Of a DNA stretch of 64,000 bases, positions 26,635 to 35,610 are shown piece by piece. Below the pieces are notes generated by a model. It saw nothing but the letters and a program-made list of their open reading frames with translations, did no database searches and had not been told where the DNA came from. How positions within the stretch are numbered: position 1 is the stretch's first letter; each line of letters begins with the position of its first letter. The position numbers were made by a program, and so were the translations under genes. The stretch is from Dyella sedimenti (GTDB lineage: Bacteria; Pseudomonadota; Gammaproteobacteria; Xanthomonadales; Rhodanobacteraceae), in NCBI RefSeq assembly GCF_022760995.1, contig NZ_JAKWJO010000007.1, positions 1 through 64,000 on the forward strand. Reading direction: 5' to 3'.

Positions 26635-27711
26635 ATGCCAGATCCCTCCCGTTCGTCCGCCCCACCCCATCCGTGGTGGCGATGGGCCATCATCGCGGCG
26701 GCGGTGATCGTGCTGGCCGCCGCCTTCGGCTATGCCGGCGGATGGCTCGCGCCGGACCGGCTCACGCCCCGGCGCATCATCGACGGCCTGCAGCAGGATA
26801 GCGGGGTGTACCCCGGCTACCGGCGCAACCATGCCAAGGGCGTGTGCGTGGCCGGCTACTTCGAGGGCAGCGGCGCCGCCGCCCCGTATTCGCGCTCGGC
26901 CGTGTTCGGGCAGGTACGCACGCCGGTGGTGGGCCGCTTCGCCCTGCCCGGCGGCAACCCCTATGCGCCGGACAGCAGCGTGCCGATCCGCAGCTTCGCG
27001 CTGCGCTTCAACCTCGCCAACGGCCAGCAGTGGCGTACGGGCATGAACAGCATGCCGGTATTCCTGGTGGCCACGCCCCAGGCCTTCTACGAACAGGTGG
27101 AAGCCGGCCGCCCCGACCTGGCCACCGGCAAGCCGGATCCCAAGCGCATGGCGGCATTTTTCGCCGCGCATCCGGAAAGCGGCCCGTTCCTCGCCTGGGT
27201 GAAGACGGCCAAGCCTTCCGCCAGCTACGTGACGGAAAGCTATAGCGGCTTGAATGCGTTCTACTTCGTCGACGCCCAGGGCCAGCGCCATGCCGTGCGC
27301 TGGCAGGTCGTGCCCGAAGCCAGGGACGACGCCGGCACCGGCCCGGCCGCCGGCGACGGCGACTACCTGGCCGGCGACCTGCAGCGCCGCCTGGCCCAGG
27401 GCCCGCAGCGCTGGCACCTGATGGTGACGCTGGCCGGACCGGGCGATCCGACCAACGACGCCACCAAGACATGGCCGGCGGACCGCGCCACCGTCGACGC
27501 CGGCACGCTGGTGATCGAGCGCGCGCAACCGCAGGACAGCGGCCCGTGCCGCGATATCAACTACGACCCGACCGTGCTGCCGGACGGCATCGAGGTTTCC
27601 GACGATCCGCTGCTGGCCGCGCGCTCGGCCGCGTACGCCGACTCTTACCTGCGCCGTACCGGCGAGGAAGCCCACCTGCCCGGCACGGCCCATCCGGAGG
27701 ACAAGCGATGA
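26635..27711 (+). CDS. catalase-family peroxidase (SrpA-like)
   Basis: The 358-residue protein has one N-terminal membrane or signal segment (about 15-38) and the small catalase-like fold of SrpA-type haem peroxidases. The distal His is in RRNHAKGVCVAGYF (about residue 66). MNSMPVFLVATPQAFYE is conserved, and the proximal Tyr region is LAARSAAYADSYLRR. Expected activity is peroxide reduction in the periplasm. AAGGAG lies 6 bases before ATG 26635. The next gene, a cytochrome b561, overlaps by 4 bp; this peroxidase-b561 pair recurs in proteobacteria and the b561 may supply electrons. Confidence 0.9.
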   Translation: MPDPSRSSAPPHPWWRWAIIAAAVIVLAAAFGYAGGWLAPDRLTPRRIIDGLQQDSGVYPGYRRNHAKGVCVAGYFEGSGAAAPYSRSAVFGQVRTPVVGRFALPGGNPYAPDSSVPIRSFALRFNLANGQQWRTGMNSMPVFLVATPQAFYEQVEAGRPDLATGKPDPKRMAAFFAAHPESGPFLAWVKTAKPSASYVTESYSGLNAFYFVDAQGQRHAVRWQVVPEARDDAGTGPAAGDGDYLAGDLQRRLAQGPQRWHLMVTLAGPGDPTNDATKTWPADRATVDAGTLVIERAQPQDSGPCRDINYDPTVLPDGIEVSDDPLLAARSAAYADSYLRRTGEEAHLPGTAHPEDKR

Positions 27712-28292
27712 GCAAGCCCGCCGCTTTCCATCCCCTCGCTCGCCTGCTGCACTGGCTGATGGCGGTGCTGATCCTGGCGATGCTGTTCGTCGGCGTCGGC
27801 ATGGTGTCCACCGTGTCGGAGAAGCACCAGTGGTTGCTGGCCCTGCACCGGCCGCTGGGCATCACCTTGCTGGTGCTGGTGGTGATCCGCCTGGTCGTGC
27901 GGCTGCGCTTCCGCCCGCCCGCGCTGCCGCGGGACATGCCTTTCCCGATGCGCTTCCTCGCCCATGCATCGCACTGGCTGCTGTATGGCCTGATGCTGGC
28001 GATGCCGCTGATCGGCTGGGCCATGCTGTCGGCCGGCGGCTACCCGGTGATGCTGGGCAGCGCGCTGCACCTGCCGCCGATCCTGCCGGCCAACGGGCTG
28101 GCCTTCGCCTGGCTGCGCGAGGCGCACCGCTACCTCGCCTACCTGCTGTTCCTCACCATCCTGGGCCATATGGCGGCGGCGCTCTATCACGGCCTGATCC
28201 GCCGCGACGAAGTGCTGCCCAGCATGACGGTAGGCGTGCGGCCCCAGGTTTCCGCCACCGCGCCGGCGGCGGACGAGCCCGCGCAGGAATAG
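27708..28292 (+). CDS. cytochrome b561
   Basis: The 194-residue membrane protein has four transmembrane helices and the His ligands of bacterial di-haem b561 proteins: LARLLHW, ALHRPLG, AHASHWLLYG and HRYLAYLLFLTILGH. It should move electrons from quinol across the inner membrane. ATG 27708 overlaps the catalase stop (ATGA), so it is translationally coupled to the catalase-like gene and its likely electron donor. Confidence 0.92.
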   Translation: MSKPAAFHPLARLLHWLMAVLILAMLFVGVGMVSTVSEKHQWLLALHRPLGITLLVLVVIRLVVRLRFRPPALPRDMPFPMRFLAHASHWLLYGLMLAMPLIGWAMLSAGGYPVMLGSALHLPPILPANGLAFAWLREAHRYLAYLLFLTILGHMAAALYHGLIRRDEVLPSMTVGVRPQVSATAPAADEPAQE

Positions 28293-28301
28293 ACGTCCAT
28301 C

Positions 28302-28334
28302 GCCCCGTCGCCCGCCTTCGCGGGCCGGCGGGGC
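28302..28334. terminator. GC-rich stem-loop between convergent genes
   Basis: Arms GCCCCG..GCCCGC and GCGGGC..CGGGGC pair with a small internal bulge and a 4-base loop. It lies between the converging b561 and efflux genes and may serve as a two-way terminator, though neither side has a T-run. Confidence 0.4.
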
Positions 28335-28339
28335 ATGCG

Positions 28340-29803
28340 TCAGCGCGAGGCTTCGCCGCGATCCGCCCCTTCCGGCGCCGTGCCCATCGCCTGGTACAGC
28401 GCCGCCGTATCCACCAGGCGCGCCGCCTGTGCCTGGATATCGGTCAGCCTGGCGTTCTGCCAGCGCTGCTCGCTGGCCAGCGTGGAGGGATAGGACACCG
28501 CGCCCAACCGATGGCGCGCCTGCACATCGGCATCGGACTGCCGCGCCGCGTTGGCCGCGGCCTGCGCGGCCTGCAGCGCCAGCGCATCCTGCTGCAGGGC
28601 GACCAGCGAGTCGGCCACGTTCTGGAAGGCGTTGAGCACGGTCTGCCGGTATTGCGACAGGCTGGCGTCGTAGCGGGCGATCGCCGCCTTGCGCTCGGCG
28701 CGCAGCGCGCCGCCGTGGAACAGCGGCTGCGTCAACGACAACCCGCCGCTCCAGATCTGCCCCGCCCCGGTGAACAGGTCCGCCGACCTGAAGGCGCCCG
28801 TGCCCAGCGATGCCGACAGCGAAAGCTGCGGGAACAGGTGGGCGGTGGCCACGCCCACCTCGGCGGCGGCCCCGCGCACGGCAGCCTCAGCGGCCCGCAC
28901 GTCCGGGCGTTGCCGCAACAGCTCCGACGGCACGCTGACCGGCACCGCTGCCGGCAGGTGCAGTTGCGCCAGCGGCAGTGCCTCGGGCGCCTGGTCCGGC
29001 GTGCGCCCCAGGTACACCGCCAGGGCATGGCGCGCGCGCTCGGCCTGCGTGCGCAGCGGCGGCAGCGAGGCTTCCAGCGTCGAGGCGGCCTGCTGCGCGC
29101 CCAGCATGTCGTCGCGCGACGCCGCACCCAGGCGATACGAAGCCTCGGCCAGCGTCGCCTGCTCGCGCGCGAGCGCGGCCAGCCGTTCGGTCGCGGCGAC
29201 CTGCTCGGCCAGCGAGGAGGCATTGACGGCGGCGATCACGATGTTCGCCGCCAGCGCACGACGCGCGCCATCGAGCTGGAAGGCCTGCTGGTCCACCTGC
29301 GAGGCGGCCTGCTTCACCGTATTGCGGGTCGCGCCGAACAGGTCGAAGGTGTAGCTCAGGCTCAACTCGCCCGCGTAGACATCGTAGAGGCTGGTGGGCG
29401 GACCGAAATCCGGCAGGGTCAGCGCGCGCTGCCGCTCGGTCAGCGTGCTGGCATCCACCGAGGGCAACCGGGTGGACCCCGCCTGGGCGCGGAACTGCTG
29501 GCGCACCGCGTCCAGCGTGTGCCGCGTGGCATCCAGCGACGGGTTGTGGCGCAGCCCTTCGTCCACCCAGGCATCCAGCGTGGCCGACCCGTATTGGCGC
29601 CACCACTCGGGCACCGCCGGCACACCCGCCACGAAGCGCTGCGCCACGCCATCCGCTTCAGCGCTCGCCTCCGGCGTGGGCGTCACGGCATACGACAATG
29701 GCGAGGGCGGCGCCGGCGGCCGGGCCGAAGGCGCGAAGGAACATCCGGCCAAGGCCAGCGCGCCTGCCAGCAGGGTCCAGCGAAACGGTGTCACGGCCTT
29801 CAT
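28340..29803 (-). CDS. RND efflux outer-membrane lipoprotein (NodT/OprM family)
   Basis: The 487-residue protein is an outer-membrane channel of a tripartite pump. It has a lipoprotein signal with lipobox LALAGC (Cys about residue 21), the WWRQYGSATLDAWVDEGLRHNPSL start of the OEP domain and two alpha-barrel repeats (SYTFDLFGATRN and SLTQPLFHGGALRAERKAA). GGAGG precedes ATG 29803, which overlaps the pump gene by 4 bp. Order MFP-RND-OMF is complete. Confidence 0.93.
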   Translation of the reverse strand: MKAVTPFRWTLLAGALALAGCSFAPSARPPAPPSPLSYAVTPTPEASAEADGVAQRFVAGVPAVPEWWRQYGSATLDAWVDEGLRHNPSLDATRHTLDAVRQQFRAQAGSTRLPSVDASTLTERQRALTLPDFGPPTSLYDVYAGELSLSYTFDLFGATRNTVKQAASQVDQQAFQLDGARRALAANIVIAAVNASSLAEQVAATERLAALAREQATLAEASYRLGAASRDDMLGAQQAASTLEASLPPLRTQAERARHALAVYLGRTPDQAPEALPLAQLHLPAAVPVSVPSELLRQRPDVRAAEAAVRGAAAEVGVATAHLFPQLSLSASLGTGAFRSADLFTGAGQIWSGGLSLTQPLFHGGALRAERKAAIARYDASLSQYRQTVLNAFQNVADSLVALQQDALALQAAQAAANAARQSDADVQARHRLGAVSYPSTLASEQRWQNARLTDIQAQAARLVDTAALYQAMGTAPEGADRGEASR

Positions 29804-32800
29804 GGGGCAACCTCCCGCGCCGGCTCGTCGGCCCGCACGCGGAACCAGGCGGCATACAGCGCCGGCAGATAGAACAGGGTGAGCACGGTGGCCACGGTGA
29901 TGCCGCCCATCAGCGCGGTGGCCATCGGCCCGAAGAAGTTGCTGCGCAACAGCGGGATCAGCGCCAGTACCGCCGCCGCCGCGGTCAGCGTGATCGGGCG
30001 GAAGCGGCGCACGGTGGCGCCGACGATGGCCTCCCAGCGCGGATGGCCGGCACGGATGTCCTGCTCGATTTGGTCCACCAGGATCACCGAGTTGCGCATG
30101 ATGATGCCGAACATCGCGATGGTGCCCAGCATCGCCACGAAGCCGAACGGCTGGTGGAACAGCAGCAGCGAGCCGATCACGCCGATCAGCCCCAGCGGCG
30201 CGGTGAGCACCACCATGAAGGTGCGGCCGATGCTCTGCAGTTGGATCATCAGCAGGGTGAGCACGGCGATCGCCATCAACGGCATCTGCTCGTTGATCGA
30301 GCCCTGCGCCTTCTGGTTCTGCTCCACCGAGCCGCCGACCTCTACCCGATAGCCCACCGGCAGGTGGCGGCGAATCTCGCCGAGTTTGGCGTCGATGGCA
30401 TTGGTCACGTCCAGGCCCTGCGCGCCATGGCGCGTATCGGCCTGCACAGTGAGGGTCGGTTGGCGGTCGCGCTCCCAGATCACGCCGTATTCCAGCCCGT
30501 AGCTGACGCGGCCGAGCTGCGACAGCGGGATCGCGATGCCGTTCGGCGTGGGCAGGGCCAGCCGCTCGATCTGGTCGGGATGGACGCGGTCGGCCTTGGG
30601 CGCGCGCAGGTCCACCGCGATCAGCTTGTCGCGCTCGCGATACTGCGTGACCGTGCTGCCCGACAGCGTCATGGCGAGGAAGCCGGCCACGTCCTGCGAG
30701 GTGATGCCGAGCCGGCGCGCCTTGTCCTGGTCGATCTCGAAGCGCACCGAGCGTTCGGCCGGCTCGTCCCAATCGAACTGCACGTTGCGCGTCTGCGGAT
30801 CGGCGCGCATCACGCCGGCCACCTGCTCGGCGATGCGGCGCACGGTGGCGATGTCGTCGCCCTGCACGCGGAACTGCACCGGAAAGCCTACCGGCGGGCC
30901 GTTCTCCAGCCGGCTCACGCGCGTGCGCACGGCGGCGAAGTCGCGCGGCAGCAGGCCGTCCAGGTAGCGCGCCAGCTGCTCGCGCCGTTCCACGTCCTTG
31001 GCGGTGATGACGAACTGCGCGAAGTTGGGCTGGGCCAGCTGCTGGTCCAGCGGCAGGTAGAAGCGCGGCGCACCGGCGCCGACGAAGCTGACGTAGCTGG
31101 CGATCTCCGGGCGGTCCTTGATGGCTGCCTCGAAGCGCTTCACCTGGGCCAGCGTGGCGTCGAACGAGGCGCCTTCCGGCAGGCGCAGGTCCACCATCAG
31201 CTCGGGCCGGTCGGAGCTGGGGAAGAACTGCTTGGGCACCAGGCCGAAGCCGGCCAGCGCCACCACGAACAGCGCCACCGTGCCGCCCAGCACCAGGAAG
31301 CGGTGCCGCAGACAGGCGTCCAGCCAGCCACGGAAGCGGCGGTAGAACGCGGTGTCGTAGATCTCGATGTCGCCCTCGTGGTGCACGATGGCCGCGGCCC
31401 GGGCACGACGCGCCGCGTTCCAGCGCGCGGGCAGCAGACGCGCCCACCACTCTTCGCCCGGCCTGGCGCGCTGGTGGTGCTCAGGCAGCAGGTGATAGCC
31501 CAGCAGCGGGATCACCACCACCGCCGCCAGCCACGACAGCAGCAGCGCGATGGCCGACACCTCGAAGATCGAGCGGGTGTACTCGCCCGTGCTCGACTTG
31601 GCCAGCGCGATCGGCAGGAAGCCGGAAACGGTGACCAGCGTGCCGGTAAGCATGGGAAAAGCCGTGCTGGTATAGGCGAACGCGGCGGCGCGCGCACGGC
31701 TCCAGCCCTGCTCCAGCTTCACCGACATCATCTCCACCGCGATGATCGCATCGTCCACCAGCAGGCCCAACGCCAGCACCAGCGTGCCCAGCGAGACCTT
31801 GTGCAGGCCGATGTCGAACAGCCCCATGCACAGCGCGGTGGCCGCCAGCACGAACGGGATGGAGATCACCACCACCATGCCGGTGCGGAAGCCCAGGCTC
31901 AGCAGGCTCACCAGCAGCACGATGGCCACCGCCTCGGCTACCGATTCGAGAAAATCGTCCACCGAATGCGCGACCGCGTGCGGCATGCTGGTCACTTCCG
32001 ACAGCTTCAATCCCGCCGGCAGGCGTCGCTGCAGCGTGGCCACGGAAGCATCCAGCGCCTTGCCCAGGTGGATCACGTCGCCGCCGGACTGCATGGTGAT
32101 GCCGATGCCCAGCACCGGCTGCGCCAGGAAGCGCATCTGCTGGCTCGGCGGGTCGTCGTAGCCCTTGTGCACCGTGGCGATGTCGCCGAGGCGGAAGGTC
32201 TGGCCGTTGATGCGCAACAGCAGGTTCGCCAGCGCATCCACGTCGCCGAACTGGCCGGTGGGACGCACGAACACGCGATCGTCCGCCGTGGTCAGCACGC
32301 CCGCCGTGGCCACCGCGTTCTGCTGGTTGATCGCCTGCGCCAGCTGCTGCGGGCTGATGCCCAGCTTGGACAGCCGCGCATTGGGGATCTCCACGTAGAT
32401 GTGCTGGTTCTGGTCGCCCAGGAAATCCACCTTGGCCACGCCGGGCACGCGCAGCAGCTCGTCGCGCAACTGGTCGGCGTAGTCGTGCAGCTGCGCGGGC
32501 GTGAAGCCGTCGCCCTCCAGCGCGTAGATGTTGGTGTAGACGTCGCCGAACTCGTCGTTGAAGAACGGCCCCTGCACGCCCGGCGGCAGCTGCGCGGCAA
32601 TGTCGCCCACCTTCTTGCGCACCTGGTACCAGGTATCGGGCACGCTGGCCGCCGGCGCGGAATCCTTGATATTGAAGAAGATCAGCGACTCGCCCGGGCG
32701 CGAATAGCTGCGCAGGAAATCGATCGACGGCGTCTCCTGCAGCTTGCGCGAGATGCGGTCGGTGACCTGCTCCTGCACCTGCCGCGCATCGGCGCCCGGC

Positions 32801-32970
32801 CAGAAGGTCTGCACCACCATCACCTTGAAGGTGAACGGCGGGTCCTCCGACTGCGACAGACGGCTGTACGCCAGCAGGCCGAACAGCGTGACCATCACCA
32901 TCAGGAAGAACACCAGCGACTGGTGCCGCAGCGTCCAGGCGGAAAGATTGAAGCGTCCCTCCTCGCTCAT
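29800..32970 (-). CDS. RND-family efflux permease
   Basis: The 1056-residue inner-membrane protein has the AcrB-like layout: helix 1, a large periplasmic loop, helices 2-6, a second loop and helices 8-12. The proton-relay pair lies in LGLLVDDAIIAVEMM of helix 4. GTVATVLTLFYLPALYAAW-type ending residues close the transporter. The first loop (YSRPGESLIFFNIKDSAP) resembles the multidrug and organic-solvent pumps rather than CusA-type metal pumps, because the metal-relay Met residues are absent. It sits between adaptor and channel genes with 4-bp overlaps on both sides. Substrate unknown. Confidence 0.93.
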   Translation of the reverse strand: MSEEGRFNLSAWTLRHQSLVFFLMVMVTLFGLLAYSRLSQSEDPPFTFKVMVVQTFWPGADARQVQEQVTDRISRKLQETPSIDFLRSYSRPGESLIFFNIKDSAPAASVPDTWYQVRKKVGDIAAQLPPGVQGPFFNDEFGDVYTNIYALEGDGFTPAQLHDYADQLRDELLRVPGVAKVDFLGDQNQHIYVEIPNARLSKLGISPQQLAQAINQQNAVATAGVLTTADDRVFVRPTGQFGDVDALANLLLRINGQTFRLGDIATVHKGYDDPPSQQMRFLAQPVLGIGITMQSGGDVIHLGKALDASVATLQRRLPAGLKLSEVTSMPHAVAHSVDDFLESVAEAVAIVLLVSLLSLGFRTGMVVVISIPFVLAATALCMGLFDIGLHKVSLGTLVLALGLLVDDAIIAVEMMSVKLEQGWSRARAAAFAYTSTAFPMLTGTLVTVSGFLPIALAKSSTGEYTRSIFEVSAIALLLSWLAAVVVIPLLGYHLLPEHHQRARPGEEWWARLLPARWNAARRARAAAIVHHEGDIEIYDTAFYRRFRGWLDACLRHRFLVLGGTVALFVVALAGFGLVPKQFFPSSDRPELMVDLRLPEGASFDATLAQVKRFEAAIKDRPEIASYVSFVGAGAPRFYLPLDQQLAQPNFAQFVITAKDVERREQLARYLDGLLPRDFAAVRTRVSRLENGPPVGFPVQFRVQGDDIATVRRIAEQVAGVMRADPQTRNVQFDWDEPAERSVRFEIDQDKARRLGITSQDVAGFLAMTLSGSTVTQYRERDKLIAVDLRAPKADRVHPDQIERLALPTPNGIAIPLSQLGRVSYGLEYGVIWERDRQPTLTVQADTRHGAQGLDVTNAIDAKLGEIRRHLPVGYRVEVGGSVEQNQKAQGSINEQMPLMAIAVLTLLMIQLQSIGRTFMVVLTAPLGLIGVIGSLLLFHQPFGFVAMLGTIAMFGIIMRNSVILVDQIEQDIRAGHPRWEAIVGATVRRFRPITLTAAAAVLALIPLLRSNFFGPMATALMGGITVATVLTLFYLPALYAAWFRVRADEPAREVAP

Positions 32971-34115
32971 AGCGGCGCGTCCTCCGCATGCGGCGGCGCG
33001 ACCGGCACGACCTTCTCACCGGCTGACACGGTATGCACGCCCTGCATCACCACGCGCTCGCCCGCGTGCAGGCCCTCGCCGACCAACACGTCGCGCTCGC
33101 CGAAGCGCAGCACCGTGACCGGCCGCAGTTCCAGCGTGGCGTCGTTCGGGCGCACCACCCACACCGCCGGCTGCTCGCCATGGTGGAACAGCGCCGTGGC
33201 CGGCAGGCGCACTGCCTGGCGTGGATGGTCCACGGCAAGGCTGACCCGCGCGGTCATGCCGAGCCGCACCTGCGGCCCGGGCGCGTCCAGGCCCAGCTTG
33301 ATGCGGTAAGTGCGCGACTGCGGGTCCGCCGCCGGCGCGATCTCGCGCACGCGCGCGGCGAAGCTGTGGCCCGGCAGCGCCAGCAGATTCACCGTCGCCG
33401 CCTGCCCCACCGCGATGCCGGCAAGGCGATCCTCGGGCACGTCGATGAACACGTCGCGCTCGCCCGACCAGGCGAAGCCGAACACCGCCTGGCCCGCGGC
33501 CAGCACCTGTCCCACCTCGGCCTGCTCGCTGGTGATGCTGCCGTCGCGATCCGCCACCAGCGTGGTATAGCGCCGCTGGTTCCGGGCCAGCGCCAGTTGC
33601 TGCCGGGCCTGGTCGCGCGAGGCCAGCGCCGAGGCATAGGCGTCACGGGTCTGCTCCAGCTGCAGCTGGCTGATCAGGTTCTGCTTCGCCTGCGCCTCAT
33701 CACGGTCGCGCTGCTGGATGGCGAATACCAGGCGATGCTCCGCCGCCTCCAGCGCGGCCTGGGCGGCGGCGAGCGAACGGCTGGCATCGGCGTCGTCCAG
33801 TTGCGCCAGCACCTGTCCCTGCTTCACCACGTCACCCAGACGCGCCTGCCGCGCCACCAGCTGACCACCGACGCGGAAGGACAACGGCATTTCGTAGCGG
33901 GCATGCACCTCGCCGGGATATGGCTCCTGCGCCGCGCCATCGGCGAGCGGCGCGGGCATGGCGATCACCGGCCGCGCCGCCTCGTCGGCCGGCGCCTGCC
34001 TGCCACAGGCCGAAAGCAGCAGCAGCGCCGCCAGGGCGCCGACCAGCCAGACGGGCTGTGCCGCGAAGCCGGGCGGCGGAAGAACATCACGATGGGTCAC
34101 GAACCACTCCTGCAT
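32967..34115 (-). CDS. RND efflux periplasmic adaptor (membrane fusion lipoprotein)
   Basis: The 382-residue adaptor has a lipobox LLLLSAC near residue 37, a beta-barrel/lipoyl region (FRVGGQLVARQARLGDVVKQGQVLAQLD) and an alpha-hairpin of about 70 residues. The lipoyl half returns at TTLVADRDGSITSEQAEVGQVL. ATG 34115 is chosen although a GTG at 34100 has the better ribosome site (AGGAG, 6-base spacing). It is first in the pump operon, divergent from a TetR gene that probably represses it. Confidence 0.92.
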   Translation of the reverse strand: MQEWFVTHRDVLPPPGFAAQPVWLVGALAALLLLSACGRQAPADEAARPVIAMPAPLADGAAQEPYPGEVHARYEMPLSFRVGGQLVARQARLGDVVKQGQVLAQLDDADASRSLAAAQAALEAAEHRLVFAIQQRDRDEAQAKQNLISQLQLEQTRDAYASALASRDQARQQLALARNQRRYTTLVADRDGSITSEQAEVGQVLAAGQAVFGFAWSGERDVFIDVPEDRLAGIAVGQAATVNLLALPGHSFAARVREIAPAADPQSRTYRIKLGLDAPGPQVRLGMTARVSLAVDHPRQAVRLPATALFHHGEQPAVWVVRPNDATLELRPVTVLRFGERDVLVGEGLHAGERVVMQGVHTVSAGEKVVPVAPPHAEDAPL

Positions 34116-34183
34116 GGGGATGCCTGGGGGGGAATACGGCGGCAAGGCCCGGCTGGCCGCCACCTCGGATTCAATTACGAATA

Positions 34184-34227
34184 CAGATACAACTATGGAT
34201 TAGAATTCACAAGTGCATGCAGATACA
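34184..34227. promoter_or_regulatory. AT-rich divergent promoter region with direct repeat
   Basis: The short AT-rich stretch between the pump operon and the TetR gene holds the direct repeat CAGATACA at 34184-34191 and 34220-34227. It may be the operator of the TetR regulator. No clear palindrome is seen. Confidence 0.35.
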
Positions 34228-34256
34228 TGACTTTGGGCACGTGCTACCATCGGCCC

Positions 34257-34865
34257 ATGGCACGCAAGCGACTGACCCGGGAAGAAAGCCGCGACCAGAC
34301 CCGCCAGCGCCTGCTGGAGGCGGGCGCGCTCGTCATCGCCAAGAAAGGGCTGGCGGCCAGCAGCGTGGAGGACATCGCCGCCCATGCGGGCTATACCCGC
34401 GGCGCGTTCTATTCCAACTTCAAGAGCAAGAACGACCTGTTCATCGAGCTGCTCAAGCGCGACCACGCGGACATCCAGCAGGGCTTGCAGGACATCCTGG
34501 ACGCGGGCCTGTCGATCGAGGACATGCAGAAACAGCTCGCGCAGTTCTACGTGCAGGCCTACTGCGGCGAGACCAGCTTCGTGCTGTGGGCCGAGGCGCG
34601 CCTGCAGGCCCTGCGCGACGCGCGCTTCCGAACCCGGCTGAACACGCTGCTGCTGGAAAAGCGCGACGTGATCGCCTACTTCATCGAGAAATTCTGCGGA
34701 CTGATGGGCACCACCCTGCCCGCTCCCGCCCGCGACCTGGCCTTCAGCACCATGGCGCTGATCGATGGCGTACGCTTCTTCAACGAATCGATGCGCGGCG
34801 AACTGTCCGACGAAGCGGCGCAGCAGGTGCTGAGCGCTGTGTTCACCCGCACCTTCTTCACCTGA
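34257..34865 (+). CDS. TetR-family regulator of the efflux pump
   Basis: The 202-residue protein has a TetR DNA-binding domain (about 10-60; ALVIAKKGLAASSVEDIAAHAGYTRGAFYSNFKSKNDLF) and a helical ligand domain. Its divergent position to the MFP-RND-OMF operon, with a 141-base shared promoter region, makes it the probable local repressor. The ligand domain ends in VFTRTFF. No ribosome site is obvious before ATG 34257; the start matches the usual TetR length. Confidence 0.9.
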   Translation: MARKRLTREESRDQTRQRLLEAGALVIAKKGLAASSVEDIAAHAGYTRGAFYSNFKSKNDLFIELLKRDHADIQQGLQDILDAGLSIEDMQKQLAQFYVQAYCGETSFVLWAEARLQALRDARFRTRLNTLLLEKRDVIAYFIEKFCGLMGTTLPAPARDLAFSTMALIDGVRFFNESMRGELSDEAAQQVLSAVFTRTFFT

Positions 34866-35571
34866 CCGCCACGCCCTGCGCGCAGGATGCGGCCCGGATG
34901 CGGCGCATCGGCGGCAAGTCGGGGCGGTCGCTTTCCCCGTCCGCCGCATCCACCGGCGCATACAGGCGACGATTGAAGTTGGTGCTTGCTTCCGCCACCA
35001 GGTAACCGCCCGCGGAGAACCCAAGCACGCCGACCTTGCGGGAATCGACGTGCCATGCCGCGGCGTGGGAGCGCACCAGCCTCAGCGCCCGTTGCGCGTC
35101 CTGCAACGCCTGCAGTGACAGCTGAAAATTGTGGGGACGGCAATCGCATCGCCAGTCATAAGGCTCGCTCGGGACTCGATATTTCAACAGGACGCAGGTG
35201 ATGCCCTTGGAGGTCAGCCAATCGCAGACCTCCGTGCCTTCGAGATCCATGACCAGCATCTCGAAGCCCCCGCCGGGAAACACCACGACCGCGGTACCGG
35301 TGTTCTGTCCCTGGGGACCGTAAATCGTCATCGTGGGCTGCGATACGTTCCTGATGCCGGCGATCGGCTTGCCGCCTATCAAAGCGGCCGCATTCGCGGA
35401 TTTCTGGAGACACGTGCCGCCGTCTCCCTGCACGATGCTGGCGGCCCGTGCATGATCTTTCGCGAGACCATCATGCATTGGCCACCAAGGTGTCACCGCA
35501 CCGCCCTGGCCGTCATTGCGACCCAAGCATCGGCCCGTTTCGCGCGGCGCGCCGTTCCGTCGAAGCGGCAT
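34858..35571 (-). pseudogene. truncated alpha/beta-hydrolase (esterase) remnant
   Basis: The 237-residue frame holds the middle of an acetylesterase-type hydrolase: VVVFPGGGFEMLVMDLEGTEV (oxyanion region), LLKYRVP and the nucleophile motif GFSAGGYL. The C-terminal third that should carry the catalytic Asp and His is missing; after DGESDRPDLPP the frame runs into unrelated residues and stops inside the end of the TetR gene. The first 30 residues also lack the normal signal or export sequence. It is therefore read as a fragment left by a rearrangement between the pump locus and the LysR gene. Confidence 0.7.
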
Positions 35572-35610
35572 GAACCCGAGGAGGATCGAAAGGCGTGGGG
35601 TTGGCCCAGC

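Noticed and set aside
29698..33309. Long plus-strand frame opposite the RND pump genes
   Set aside because: His/Arg/Gln-rich antisense product typical of high-GC DNA; the minus strand encodes a complete pump.
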